DNA from: Pseudomonas sp. B21-040
GTDB lineage: Bacteria; Pseudomonadota; Gammaproteobacteria; Pseudomonadales; Pseudomonadaceae
DNA: 64,000 nt
NCBI RefSeq assembly: GCF_024748695.1
Contig: NZ_CP087176.1
Location: 48,501 to 112,500, forward strand
Direction of reading: 5' to 3'
Below are positions 54,981-62,803 of the stretch, in pieces. A program made the position numbers and the translations under genes. The notes beneath the pieces were generated by a model. The model saw only the letters and a program-made list of their open reading frames with translations. It was not told where the DNA came from and ran no database searches. Numbering within the stretch: the first letter of the stretch is position 1; every line of letters starts with the position of its first letter.

Positions 54981-55196
54981 TTAGCGCCAGAACGGCTTGC
55001 TCAGCTCTTCGTAGCGTTGTGCTTCGCTAATCCCGGCGTCAGCCAGCAGACGCGAATCCAGGCGAGCCAGTTGATGGCGGCTGGAGATGCGGCGCTGCCA
55101 CAGCATCAGGTTGGCGATAACGCGCAGAGGCATCGAGGCTTGGGTTTTTGCAGCAGTGTCTTCGAAGAACAGGCCGGAACTGAGTGTACGTTCCAT
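54981..55196 (-). CDS. DUF1127 small basic protein, copy 2
   Basis: A 71-residue protein with C-terminal R-H-Q-L-A-R-L-D-S-R-L-L-A-D-A-G-I-S and the final L-S-K-P-F-W-R, like copy 1. The ATG at 55196 has GGAAGG nine bases upstream; an ATG at 55205 would be too close to the same ribosome site. Upstream are several TACAGTT-type half-sites. Confidence 0.83.
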   Translation of the reverse strand: MERTLSSGLFFEDTAAKTQASMPLRVIANLMLWQRRISSRHQLARLDSRLLADAGISEAQRYEELSKPFWR

Positions 55197-55515
55197 GATT
55201 GACATCCTTCCGCTTGTGGCGGGATTAGGTAGTGGTTTAACTGGTGCCCATGATCCTCTCGTTTGCCTAGTCACTGTAGATACAGTTCATCTGTATTGTG
55301 AGGGCTCAGTTAACTGTTTATAGGCGGTGTACTGGTCAAAATTGAGGCAACTGTATCTATCTGCACTTATTTAGTGCGTTTTCGTGTGAATGGTTTGAAA
55401 AGGTAGGGAATTACGGTAGGAAATGACCAGTACAGCAGTACAGTTTTAAACAGATTTCCACGAAACAATAGCGCGCTGACGAAACTGTGTTTGCGTCAGC
55501 CGCTATCTGTACCAA
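55197..55515. promoter_or_regulatory. Upstream region of DUF1127 copy 2 with repeated TACAGTT half-sites
   Basis: About 320 bases without a gene. It contains ATACAGTT (55280), AACTGTAT (55349), GTACAGTT (55438) and a separate 10-base inverted repeat GTACTGGTCA (55329-55338) / TGACCAGTAC (55424-55433). The repeats suggest binding by a dimeric regulator. The base composition is more AT-rich than in the flanking genes. Confidence 0.55.
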
Positions 55516-57009
55516 TTACGCCTTGAGCATGCGCCCTGTTTCTTCCAGGTTGATGTGCCAACTCAGCGCATCACGCAGGATATGTGGCGTGTGTCCGCCG
55601 ATTGCGCAAGCTGCGGTGAAGTAGTCGTCCAGGGCCTGGCGATAGTCCGGGTGCACACAGTTGTCGATGACGACCCGCGCCCGTTCCCGTGGTGCCAAAC
55701 CACGTAAGTCAGCCAGACCGATTTCGGTGACGAGGATGTCGACGTCATGCTCCGTGTGGTCAACGTGGCTGACCATCGGCACGACGCTGGAGATTGCCCC
55801 GCCCTTGGCAATCGATTTGGTGACGAAGATGGACAGATGCGCATTGCGTGCAAAGTCGCCTGAGCCGCCAATGCCGTTCATCATCCGTGTGCCGCACACG
55901 TGCGTGGAGTTGACGTTGCCATAGAGGTCGAACTCCAGCGCCGTGTTGATACCGATAATGCCCAGTCGACGCACCACTTCCGGGTGATTGGAGATTTCCT
56001 GTGGGCGCAGCACCAATTTGTCCTTATAGCGCTCAAGGTTGCCAAACACGTCGGCATTGCGACGACTCGACAAGGTGATCGAGCTGCCCGACGCAAAGCT
56101 CAGCTTGCCGGCATCGATCAGGTCGAATGTCGAATCCTGCAGTACCTCGGAATACATGGTCAGGTCTTCGAACGGTGAGTCGATCAGGCCGCACATCACT
56201 GAGTTGGCGATGGTGCCGATACCGGCCTGCAATGGGCCAAGCTTGTTGGTCATCCGTCCGGCAGCCACTTCCTGCTTGAAGAAGTTGATCAGGTGGTCGG
56301 CGATGGCCTGGGTCTCGGTGTCCGGTGGCAACACCGTGGAGGGGGAGTCGGATTGATTGGTGATCACGATCGCGACGATCTTCTCCGGCGGGATCGGGAT
56401 GGCGGTGCTGCCAATGCGATCATCGACCTTCACCAGTGGAATCGGCGTGCGGGTCGGGCGGTACGTCGGGATATAGATGTCGTGCAGGCCTTCCAGGTTC
56501 GGGTTGTGCGCCAGGTTGATCTCGATGATCACGTGTTTGGCGAAAATCGCGAAGCTGGCCGAGTTGCCGACCGATGTGGTCGGTACGATATGGCCCTGTT
56601 CGGTAATGGCAACGGCTTCAATCACCGCGATATCCGGCAATTTGAGTTGTTGGTTGCGCAGTTGCTCCACGGTTTCCGAGAGGTGCTGGTCGATGAACAT
56701 CACTTCGCCTGCGTTGATGGCTTTGCGCAGGGTGCTGTCCACCTGGAAGGGCATGCGCCGCGACAGTACACCGGCTTCGGTCAGCTGTTTGTCGAGGTCG
56801 TTACCCAGGCTGGCACCGGTCATCAGGGTGATTTTCAGCGGCGTGACCTTGGCGCGTTCGGCCAGCGCGTGAGGTACGGCTTTCGCTTCGCCGGCGCGGG
56901 TGAAACCACTCATGCCGACGGTCATGCCGTCCTCAATCAGAGCGGCAGCGTCGGCAGCGCTCATCACTTTATCCAACAACGAAGGCAGGCGAATACGGTC
57001 ACGGTACAT
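55516..57009 (-). CDS. Acetyl-CoA hydrolase/transferase family (succinyl-CoA:acetate CoA-transferase)
   Basis: A 497-residue class I CoA-transferase moving CoA between succinyl-CoA and acetate, or hydrolysing acetyl-CoA. V-G-M-S-G-F-T-R-A-G near the N-terminus and the catalytic-Glu segment M-Y-S-E-V-L-Q-D are visible, along with M-N-G-I-G-G-S-G-D-F near the end. Length and order fit SCACT-type enzymes. It stands alone, with 214 bases to the pnt operon. In PAO1 the likely counterpart is PA5445. Confidence 0.9.
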   Translation of the reverse strand: MYRDRIRLPSLLDKVMSAADAAALIEDGMTVGMSGFTRAGEAKAVPHALAERAKVTPLKITLMTGASLGNDLDKQLTEAGVLSRRMPFQVDSTLRKAINAGEVMFIDQHLSETVEQLRNQQLKLPDIAVIEAVAITEQGHIVPTTSVGNSASFAIFAKHVIIEINLAHNPNLEGLHDIYIPTYRPTRTPIPLVKVDDRIGSTAIPIPPEKIVAIVITNQSDSPSTVLPPDTETQAIADHLINFFKQEVAAGRMTNKLGPLQAGIGTIANSVMCGLIDSPFEDLTMYSEVLQDSTFDLIDAGKLSFASGSSITLSSRRNADVFGNLERYKDKLVLRPQEISNHPEVVRRLGIIGINTALEFDLYGNVNSTHVCGTRMMNGIGGSGDFARNAHLSIFVTKSIAKGGAISSVVPMVSHVDHTEHDVDILVTEIGLADLRGLAPRERARVVIDNCVHPDYRQALDDYFTAACAIGGHTPHILRDALSWHINLEETGRMLKA

Positions 57010-57176
57010 GGATTGTTATCTCGGGCAACGGGTAGCAGGATGCGCAGTCTAGTGAATTTCGCGGGCGCCTGTCCCGCTACCAAGGTCGCAAACGAGGCGT
57101 CTATTCAGCGGGTTTCAAGTAAAACACTGTTACCGGATCGGTAACAACGCGGCAAATTGTCCAGCGTTTGCGCAAA

Positions 57177-57204
57177 CAAAAACGCCCCGACAAGTCGGGG
57201 CGTT
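57177..57204 (-). terminator. Terminator of the pnt operon
   Basis: On the minus strand AACGCCCCGAC / GTCGGGGCGTT forms a perfect stem, followed by TTTGTTT. It lies about 20 bases beyond the pntB stop. Confidence 0.85.
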
Positions 57205-57222
57205 CAGTGTAGCAGCGGAGGG

Positions 57223-58656
57223 TTACTCGACCGCTTTAACCATATCTTCGATGACTTTCTTGGCGTCGCCGAAGACCATCATGGTTTTGTCCAGGTAGAA
57301 CAGTTCGTTATCCAGGCCGGCATAACCGCTGGCCATCGAACGTTTGTTGACGATGATCGTCTTGGCTTTGAACGCTTCGAGAATCGGCATGCCGGCAATC
57401 GGCGATTTCGGATCGTTCTTGGCGGCCGGGTTGACCACGTCGTTGGCGCCCAACACCAGCACCACGTCGGCCTGGCCGAACTCGGAGTTGATGTCTTCCA
57501 TCTCGAACACCTGGTCGTAAGGCACTTCTGCCTCGGCCAGCAACACGTTCATGTGGCCAGGCATACGACCGGCAACCGGGTGGATCGCGTACTTCACGGT
57601 CACGCCGCGATGAGTCAGCTTCTCGGTCAGCTCCTTGAGCGCGTGCTGGGCACGGGCCACTGCCAGGCCGTAGCCCGGAACGATGATCACGGTATCGGCG
57701 TTGGTCAGCAGGAACGTCGCGTCGTCAGCCGAGCCGGATTTCACCGGGCGGGCTTCCTGGGCTCCGGCCGGTCCTGCGTCGGCCGTGTTGCCGAAGCCGC
57801 CAAGCAGCACATTAAAGAAGGAACGGTTCATCGCCTTGCACATGATGTACGAGAGGATCGCACCGCTTGAGCCCACCAGCGAACCGGCGATGATCAGCAT
57901 CGAGTTGTTCAGCGAGAAGCCGATACCGGCTGCCGCCCAACCGGAATAGCTGTTGAGCATCGACACAACCACCGGCATGTCTGCGCCGCCAATCGGGATG
58001 ATGATCAGCACGCCCATCACGAAGGCCAGGACCAGCATCAGCGCAAAGGCATTGAGATTGCCGGTCATCATGAAGGTCACGCCCAGAGCCAGTGTGGCCA
58101 GGCCCAGCAGCAGGTTCAGTTTGTGCTGACCGCTGAACTGTACCGGTGCGCCCTGGAACAGGCGGAACTTGTACTTGCCCGAGAGCTTGCCGAAAGCGAT
58201 GACCGAACCGGAGAAGGTGATTGCACCGATGGCTGCGCCAAGGAACAGTTCCAGGCGGTTACCGGCCGGAATCGAATCGCCCAGTTGCTTGACGATGCCC
58301 AGTGACTGCGGCTCAACGACAGCAGCAATAGCGATGAACACGGCGGCCATACCGATCATGCTATGCATGAAGGCGACCAGTTCCGGCATCTTGGTCATCT
58401 CGACGCGCTTGGCCATGATCGAGCCGGCGGTGCCGCCGACCAGCAGGCCAACGATAACGTAACCGATGCCGGCGGTGGCCAGTTCAGCGCCCAGCTTGTA
58501 GATGAGGCCCACGGTGGTGAGGATCGCCAACGCCATGCCGAGCATGCCGTAGACATTGCCGCGCCGAGACGTGGTTGGGTGCGACAGGCCTTTGAGGGCC
58601 TGGATGAAGCAGATCGACGCGATCAAGTAGAGCGTCGTGACAAGGTTCATGCTCAT
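57223..58656 (-). CDS. pntB: NAD(P) transhydrogenase subunit beta
   Basis: Subunit of the proton-pumping transhydrogenase that forms NADPH from NADH. The 477 residues have about nine N-terminal membrane helices (about 1-280) and a C-terminal NADP-binding domain with V-I-I-V-P-G-Y-G-L-A-V-A-R-A-Q-H. V-L-V-L-G-A-N-D-V-V-N-P-A is the conserved NADP loop. It shares one base with the pntAB stop, as expected for a coupled operon. Confidence 0.95.
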   Translation of the reverse strand: MSMNLVTTLYLIASICFIQALKGLSHPTTSRRGNVYGMLGMALAILTTVGLIYKLGAELATAGIGYVIVGLLVGGTAGSIMAKRVEMTKMPELVAFMHSMIGMAAVFIAIAAVVEPQSLGIVKQLGDSIPAGNRLELFLGAAIGAITFSGSVIAFGKLSGKYKFRLFQGAPVQFSGQHKLNLLLGLATLALGVTFMMTGNLNAFALMLVLAFVMGVLIIIPIGGADMPVVVSMLNSYSGWAAAGIGFSLNNSMLIIAGSLVGSSGAILSYIMCKAMNRSFFNVLLGGFGNTADAGPAGAQEARPVKSGSADDATFLLTNADTVIIVPGYGLAVARAQHALKELTEKLTHRGVTVKYAIHPVAGRMPGHMNVLLAEAEVPYDQVFEMEDINSEFGQADVVLVLGANDVVNPAAKNDPKSPIAGMPILEAFKAKTIIVNKRSMASGYAGLDNELFYLDKTMMVFGDAKKVIEDMVKAVE

Positions 58657-58979
58657 TACTTAGGCGCCTCTTCTTTTACGACTTTCGGGGCTTTTTTCTT
58701 GAACATCTCAAGCATTCTGCGGGTGACCAGGAAGCCACCAAACACGTTCACCGCTGCCAGGGCCACCGCGAGGGTGCCCATGGTTTTGCCCAGCGGCGTC
58801 ACCGTCAAGGCCGCTGCCAGCATGGCGCCGACAATGACGATTGCCGAGATGGCGTTAGTCACCGCCATCAACGGTGTGTGCAGCGCAGGCGTAACGTTCC
58901 AGACCACGTGATAACCGACATAAATCGCCAGCACGAAGATGATCAGGTTGTAGATACCGGGGGAGATAAGCTCTTCCAT
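58656..58979 (-). CDS. pntAB: NAD(P) transhydrogenase subunit alpha, membrane part (PntAB)
   Basis: The 107-residue membrane portion of the alpha subunit, separate from the NAD-binding part as in many pseudomonads. It has three or four hydrophobic helices with [20 protein letters not shown] near the N-terminus, a family signature. The C-terminus is lysine-rich. It begins 15 bases after the pntAA stop. Confidence 0.93.
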   Translation of the reverse strand: MEELISPGIYNLIIFVLAIYVGYHVVWNVTPALHTPLMAVTNAISAIVIVGAMLAAALTVTPLGKTMGTLAVALAAVNVFGGFLVTRRMLEMFKKKAPKVVKEEAPK

Positions 58980-58994
58980 CGTCTGAATCCCTGC

Positions 58995-60116
58995 TTAGGC
59001 GTTTTTGCGGATGACTTGGCCGTCGCGGCACATCAGGCACGCGGCGACGATATCGTCTTCTAGGTTCACTTCGAATTGGCCTTCTTTGTTGAAGACCAGC
59101 TTCAGGAAGTCCAGCAGGTTACGGGCGTACAACGCCGACGCATCTGCCGCCACTTCACCGGCCAGATTGGTCGGGCCGCAAATGGTCACGCCGTTTGCAA
59201 CGACGACCTGATCCGCCACGGTCAGCGGGCAGTTGCCGCCCTGGGCCGCCGCGAGGTCGATGACCACCGAGCCCGGCTTCATCTGCGCCACCGTTTCGGC
59301 GCTCAACAGAGTCGGTGCCTTGCGGCCCGGGATCAGTGCCGTGGTGATAACGATGTCAGCCTGCTTGGCGCGTTCGTGTACGGCCAGGGCCTGACGTTGC
59401 ATCCAGCTGGCGGGCATTGGACGCGCGTAACCGCCGACACCGACAGCGCACTCGCGCTCTTCATCGGTTTCGTACGGCACGTCGACGAATTTCGCACCCA
59501 GGGATTCGATTTGTTCCTTCACCGCCGGACGTACGTCCGAGGCTTCGATAACCGCGCCCAGACGCTTGGCGGTGGCAATCGCCTGCAATCCGGCCACGCC
59601 TGCGCCCAGAATCAGCACGCGCGCTGCTTTCACGGTACCTGCTGCTGTCATCAGCATCGGCATGAAGCGCGGGTAGTGATGAGCAGCCAGCAACACCGCT
59701 TTATAGCCGGCGATGTTCGCTTGGGAGGACAGCACATCCAGGCTCTGTGCACGGGAAGTGCGTGGCGCAGCCTCCAAAGCAAAGGCGGTAATGCCGCGCT
59801 CGGCCAGCTTGGCAATGGTTTCATTGCTGAACGGATTGAGCATGCCCACCACAACGGTGCCGCTTTTAATCAGCGTCAGCTCGCTGTCGCTGGGGGCGAC
59901 CACCTTGAGAATCAGTTCTGAACCAAACGCATCATTGGCGCTGCCAATGGTTGCGCCTGCCGCTTCATAGGCACTGTCGACAACACTGGCGTTAACGCCG
60001 GCGCCGCTTTGTACAGTGACTTTATGACCCTGGCCGATCAGCTTCTTGATGGTTTCCGGGGTTGCAGCAACCCGCGTTTCACCCGTCTGGGTTTCGAGAG
60101 GAACACCAATGTGCAC
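58995..60116 (-). CDS. pntAA: NAD(P) transhydrogenase subunit alpha, NAD-binding part (PntAA)
   Basis: Soluble NAD(H)-binding part of the alpha subunit, 373 residues. M-H-I-G-V-P-L-E-T-Q-T-G-E-T-R-V-A starts it. The dinucleotide fold has V-L-I-L-G-A-G-V-A-G-L-Q-A, and V-V-I-D-L-A-A-A-Q-G-G-N follows. The start is the GTG at 60116 with AGGAG seven bases upstream; a longer frame reaches 60191 but lacks support. It is the first gene of pntAA-pntAB-pntB. Confidence 0.95.
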   Translation of the reverse strand: MHIGVPLETQTGETRVAATPETIKKLIGQGHKVTVQSGAGVNASVVDSAYEAAGATIGSANDAFGSELILKVVAPSDSELTLIKSGTVVVGMLNPFSNETIAKLAERGITAFALEAAPRTSRAQSLDVLSSQANIAGYKAVLLAAHHYPRFMPMLMTAAGTVKAARVLILGAGVAGLQAIATAKRLGAVIEASDVRPAVKEQIESLGAKFVDVPYETDEERECAVGVGGYARPMPASWMQRQALAVHERAKQADIVITTALIPGRKAPTLLSAETVAQMKPGSVVIDLAAAQGGNCPLTVADQVVVANGVTICGPTNLAGEVAADASALYARNLLDFLKLVFNKEGQFEVNLEDDIVAACLMCRDGQVIRKNA

Positions 60117-60551
60117 GTCAAATCTCCTGCGTGATCTTATTGAGTAAACCCAGGCACTACGGATGGTGCGGCTGGGGCGGCCGATCAGCACGATCCCGCC
60201 GAATCAAGGCGGGGCGCGGCATTTTGCAGGCGAACTTTGTGCCCTTCAAGGGGTTATGACGGGTGACGGAAAATTAACTACAAGTCACCCCGTGACCGAA
60301 TGTCGCAACTAACCGGCTGCACCCCATGCAGGCCGTGACTTACAGGGGTTTTTGTCGAAATTACAGAAATTACATATCTTTACGCTGAATGAGGCGTTAT
60401 AGACCGCAAATAGAGGCTCAAGGCCACGTCATCAGGCGCTTCTGGGACGTTGGTGCTGCCTTTCGGTACAGTCTGTGAATATGCGACATATAGTTATATC
60501 TGTAGGGCTTTTGATTTGCTGACTACGGGGTCAGTTAATGCCTTGAAGCCT
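60117..60551. other. Intergenic region between pntAA and gcdR
   Basis: About 435 bases without a convincing gene. It should hold the pnt promoter, read leftward. A GGGTGAC / GTCACCC inverted repeat is at 60261-60290, and a CCGCC / GGCGG hairpin is near 60199-60217. Neither has a recognised binding protein. No terminator for gcdR was identified. Confidence 0.6.
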
Positions 60552-61451
60552 TTATCCCTCTAGGTTGTAGCTGTGAGCCTGATTGAGCAGCCAGTCGCGA
60601 AATGCCTTCAAAGAGGCTGATTCCACCTTTCGCTCGGGAATCATCAGGTAATACGCCTTGATGCTGGACAGTGCCTGGGGGTTGGCAATCACCAGTCGTT
60701 TCTCCGCCAGTTCACGCTGAATCAGGAACGGCGGGATGAGCGCAATCCCCATGTCATGCATCGCGGCTTGAGCAAGCATGGAGAATAGCTCGTAGCGCGG
60801 TCCTGTCATGTCCCGAGGGATATTCAGCTGTTGGGAGTTGAACCACTGGCGCCATGCATAAGGGCGGGTGGTCTGTTGCAGCAGGGGGAGGTCGGCGATC
60901 TCGATGGGTGTCAGCCGAGTCTTTTTTCCCAGTAGGTTCGGACTGCACACCGGCATCGGATTCTCCCCCATCAACCTGTGGGACTCGGTACCGGACCAAT
61001 CGGCGTCACCGAAGTAAATCGCCGCATCAAAATCAGTGTCGGCAAACAGGAACGGGCGGGTGCGGTTGGTGAGGTTGACCGTCACCTCCGGGTGCTTGTG
61101 CTGAAAGTCTTTGAGTCTTGGCAGCAGCCATTGAGTGCCGAAAGTCGGAACCACCGCCAGTTCGATCACATTGGCGCCCTGTTGCCCCATTACCGACAAC
61201 GTGTCCCGTTCCACTGCGTCGAGCTGTGTGGCCACGCGGCGACTGTAGGAAAGGCCAGCCTCAGTCAGTTTCACCCCCCGCCGCGAGCGTCGGAACAGTT
61301 CGACGCTGAGGAACTCCTCCAGGCTGGCGATCTGTCGGCAAATCGCACCTTGGGTCAGCGAAAGCTCCTGGGCGGCTTTGGTGAAGCTTTCATGCCGTGC
61401 GGCCGCTTCAAAGCTGATCAGGGCGGTGGTGCTGGGGATTTTCCTGCGCAT
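60552..61451 (-). CDS. gcdR: GcdR, LysR-type activator of glutarate catabolism
   Basis: In P. putida GcdR activates the glutaryl-CoA pathway genes in response to glutarate. The 299-residue protein has a LysR helix-turn-helix (about 7-60; A-A-A-R-H-E-S-F-T-K-A-A-Q-E-L-S and G-A-I-C-R-Q-I-A). The effector-binding domain shows V-V-P-T-F-G-T-Q-W-L-L-P-R-L. It is divergent from gcdH with a perfect 8-base inverted repeat between. The ATG at 61451 (M-R-R-K-I) is preferred to one five codons upstream, at 61466. Naming rests mainly on context. Confidence 0.88.
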   Translation of the reverse strand: MRRKIPSTTALISFEAAARHESFTKAAQELSLTQGAICRQIASLEEFLSVELFRRSRRGVKLTEAGLSYSRRVATQLDAVERDTLSVMGQQGANVIELAVVPTFGTQWLLPRLKDFQHKHPEVTVNLTNRTRPFLFADTDFDAAIYFGDADWSGTESHRLMGENPMPVCSPNLLGKKTRLTPIEIADLPLLQQTTRPYAWRQWFNSQQLNIPRDMTGPRYELFSMLAQAAMHDMGIALIPPFLIQRELAEKRLVIANPQALSSIKAYYLMIPERKVESASLKAFRDWLLNQAHSYNLEG

Positions 61452-61470
61452 GTACGTCAACCTCACTAAT

Positions 61471-61498
61471 ACATCGCATAAAGGCTCTTTTGCGATGT
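61471..61498. promoter_or_regulatory. Probable GcdR operator in the gcdR-gcdH region
   Basis: ACATCGCA (61471-61478) and TGCGATGT (61491-61498) are perfectly inverted around 12 bases, containing T-N11-A-type spacing. A third TGCGA half-site is near 61524. The position between the divergent regulator and its target is typical for a LysR-type site. Confidence 0.6.
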
Positions 61499-61608
61499 TT
61501 CGGAGTGAGAATTTAGCACAACAGTATGCGAAATCCTCGTTTGCCGTAATGCCGAACCCGGCCTAGGATCAGTCCACGTTATTTGACCCGATTCGAGAGG
61601 ACACACTC

Positions 61609-62790
61609 ATGGGCGGTAAAGCTAGCTTCAACTGGATCGATCCCCTGCTGCTGGATCAACAGCTCACTGAAGAAGAACGCATGATTCGCGACACCGCCGA
61701 GCAATTCGCTCAGCAGAAGCTTGCGCCGCGCGTCCTCGAAGCTTTCCGTCATGAAAAAACCGACCCGGCAATTTTCCGCGAAATGGGCGAAGTCGGTCTG
61801 TTGGGGGCAACTATCCCTGAGCAGTACGGCGGCAGCGGCCTGAACTATGTCAGCTACGGTCTGATCGCTCGTGAAGTCGAGCGCGTCGACTCTGGCTACC
61901 GCTCGATGATGAGCGTGCAGTCCTCGTTGGTCATGGTGCCTATTAATGAATTTGGCACCGAAGCCCAAAAGCAGAAGTACCTGCCGAAACTGGCCTCCGG
62001 CGAGTGGATTGGCTGCTTCGGTCTGACTGAGCCTAACCACGGTTCTGACCCGGGTGCGATGATTACTCGTGCGCGCAAAGTGGAAGGCGGTTACAGCCTG
62101 ACCGGCAGCAAGATGTGGATCACTAACAGCCCTATCGCAGATGTGTTCGTCGTCTGGGGTAAAGATGACGCCGGCGACATCCGTGGTTTCGTATTGGAGA
62201 AGGGCTGGAAAGGCCTGAGCGCTCCGGCGATTCACGGTAAGGTCGGCCTGCGTGCATCCATTACAGGCGAGATCGTCATGGATAACGTATTTGTCCCTGA
62301 AGAGAACATTTTCCCTGACGTCCGTGGCTTGAAAGGCCCTTTCACCTGCCTCAACTCCGCGCGTTATGGCATTTCCTGGGGCGCGCTGGGTGCCGCCGAG
62401 TTCTGCTGGCACACCGCTCGCCAATACACCCTGGACCGTCAGCAGTTCGGTCGTCCGTTGGCCGCCACTCAGTTGATCCAGAAAAAGCTGGCCGACATGC
62501 AGACTGAAATCACCCTGGCGCTGCAAGGTTGCCTGCGCCTGGGTCGTATGAAAGACGAAGGCACTGCGGCGGTCGAGATCACGTCGATGATGAAGCGCAA
62601 CTCATGCGGCAAGTCCCTGGACATCGCTCGTATGGCGCGTGACATGCTGGGTGGCAATGGCATCTCTGACGAGTTCGGTGTTGCTCGTCACCTGGTCAAC
62701 CTGGAAGTGGTGAATACCTATGAAGGTACGCATGACGTCCACGCGCTGATCCTTGGGCGCGCGCAGACCGGCATCCAGGCGTTCTATTAA
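61609..62790 (+). CDS. gcdH: Glutaryl-CoA dehydrogenase
   Basis: FAD enzyme converting glutaryl-CoA to crotonyl-CoA in lysine and glutarate degradation. The 393 residues follow the acyl-CoA dehydrogenase layout: helical N-domain, then [13 protein letters not shown] near residue 140, and the catalytic glutamate in N-T-Y-E-G-T-H-D near residue 372. A GAGAGGAC ribosome site precedes the ATG. A CoA transferase gene follows 13 bases after, and a LysR regulator lies upstream, which together identify glutarate catabolism. Confidence 0.95.
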   Translation: MGGKASFNWIDPLLLDQQLTEEERMIRDTAEQFAQQKLAPRVLEAFRHEKTDPAIFREMGEVGLLGATIPEQYGGSGLNYVSYGLIAREVERVDSGYRSMMSVQSSLVMVPINEFGTEAQKQKYLPKLASGEWIGCFGLTEPNHGSDPGAMITRARKVEGGYSLTGSKMWITNSPIADVFVVWGKDDAGDIRGFVLEKGWKGLSAPAIHGKVGLRASITGEIVMDNVFVPEENIFPDVRGLKGPFTCLNSARYGISWGALGAAEFCWHTARQYTLDRQQFGRPLAATQLIQKKLADMQTEITLALQGCLRLGRMKDEGTAAVEITSMMKRNSCGKSLDIARMARDMLGGNGISDEFGVARHLVNLEVVNTYEGTHDVHALILGRAQTGIQAFY

Positions 62791-62803
62791 TAGGAGAACG
62801 GCC

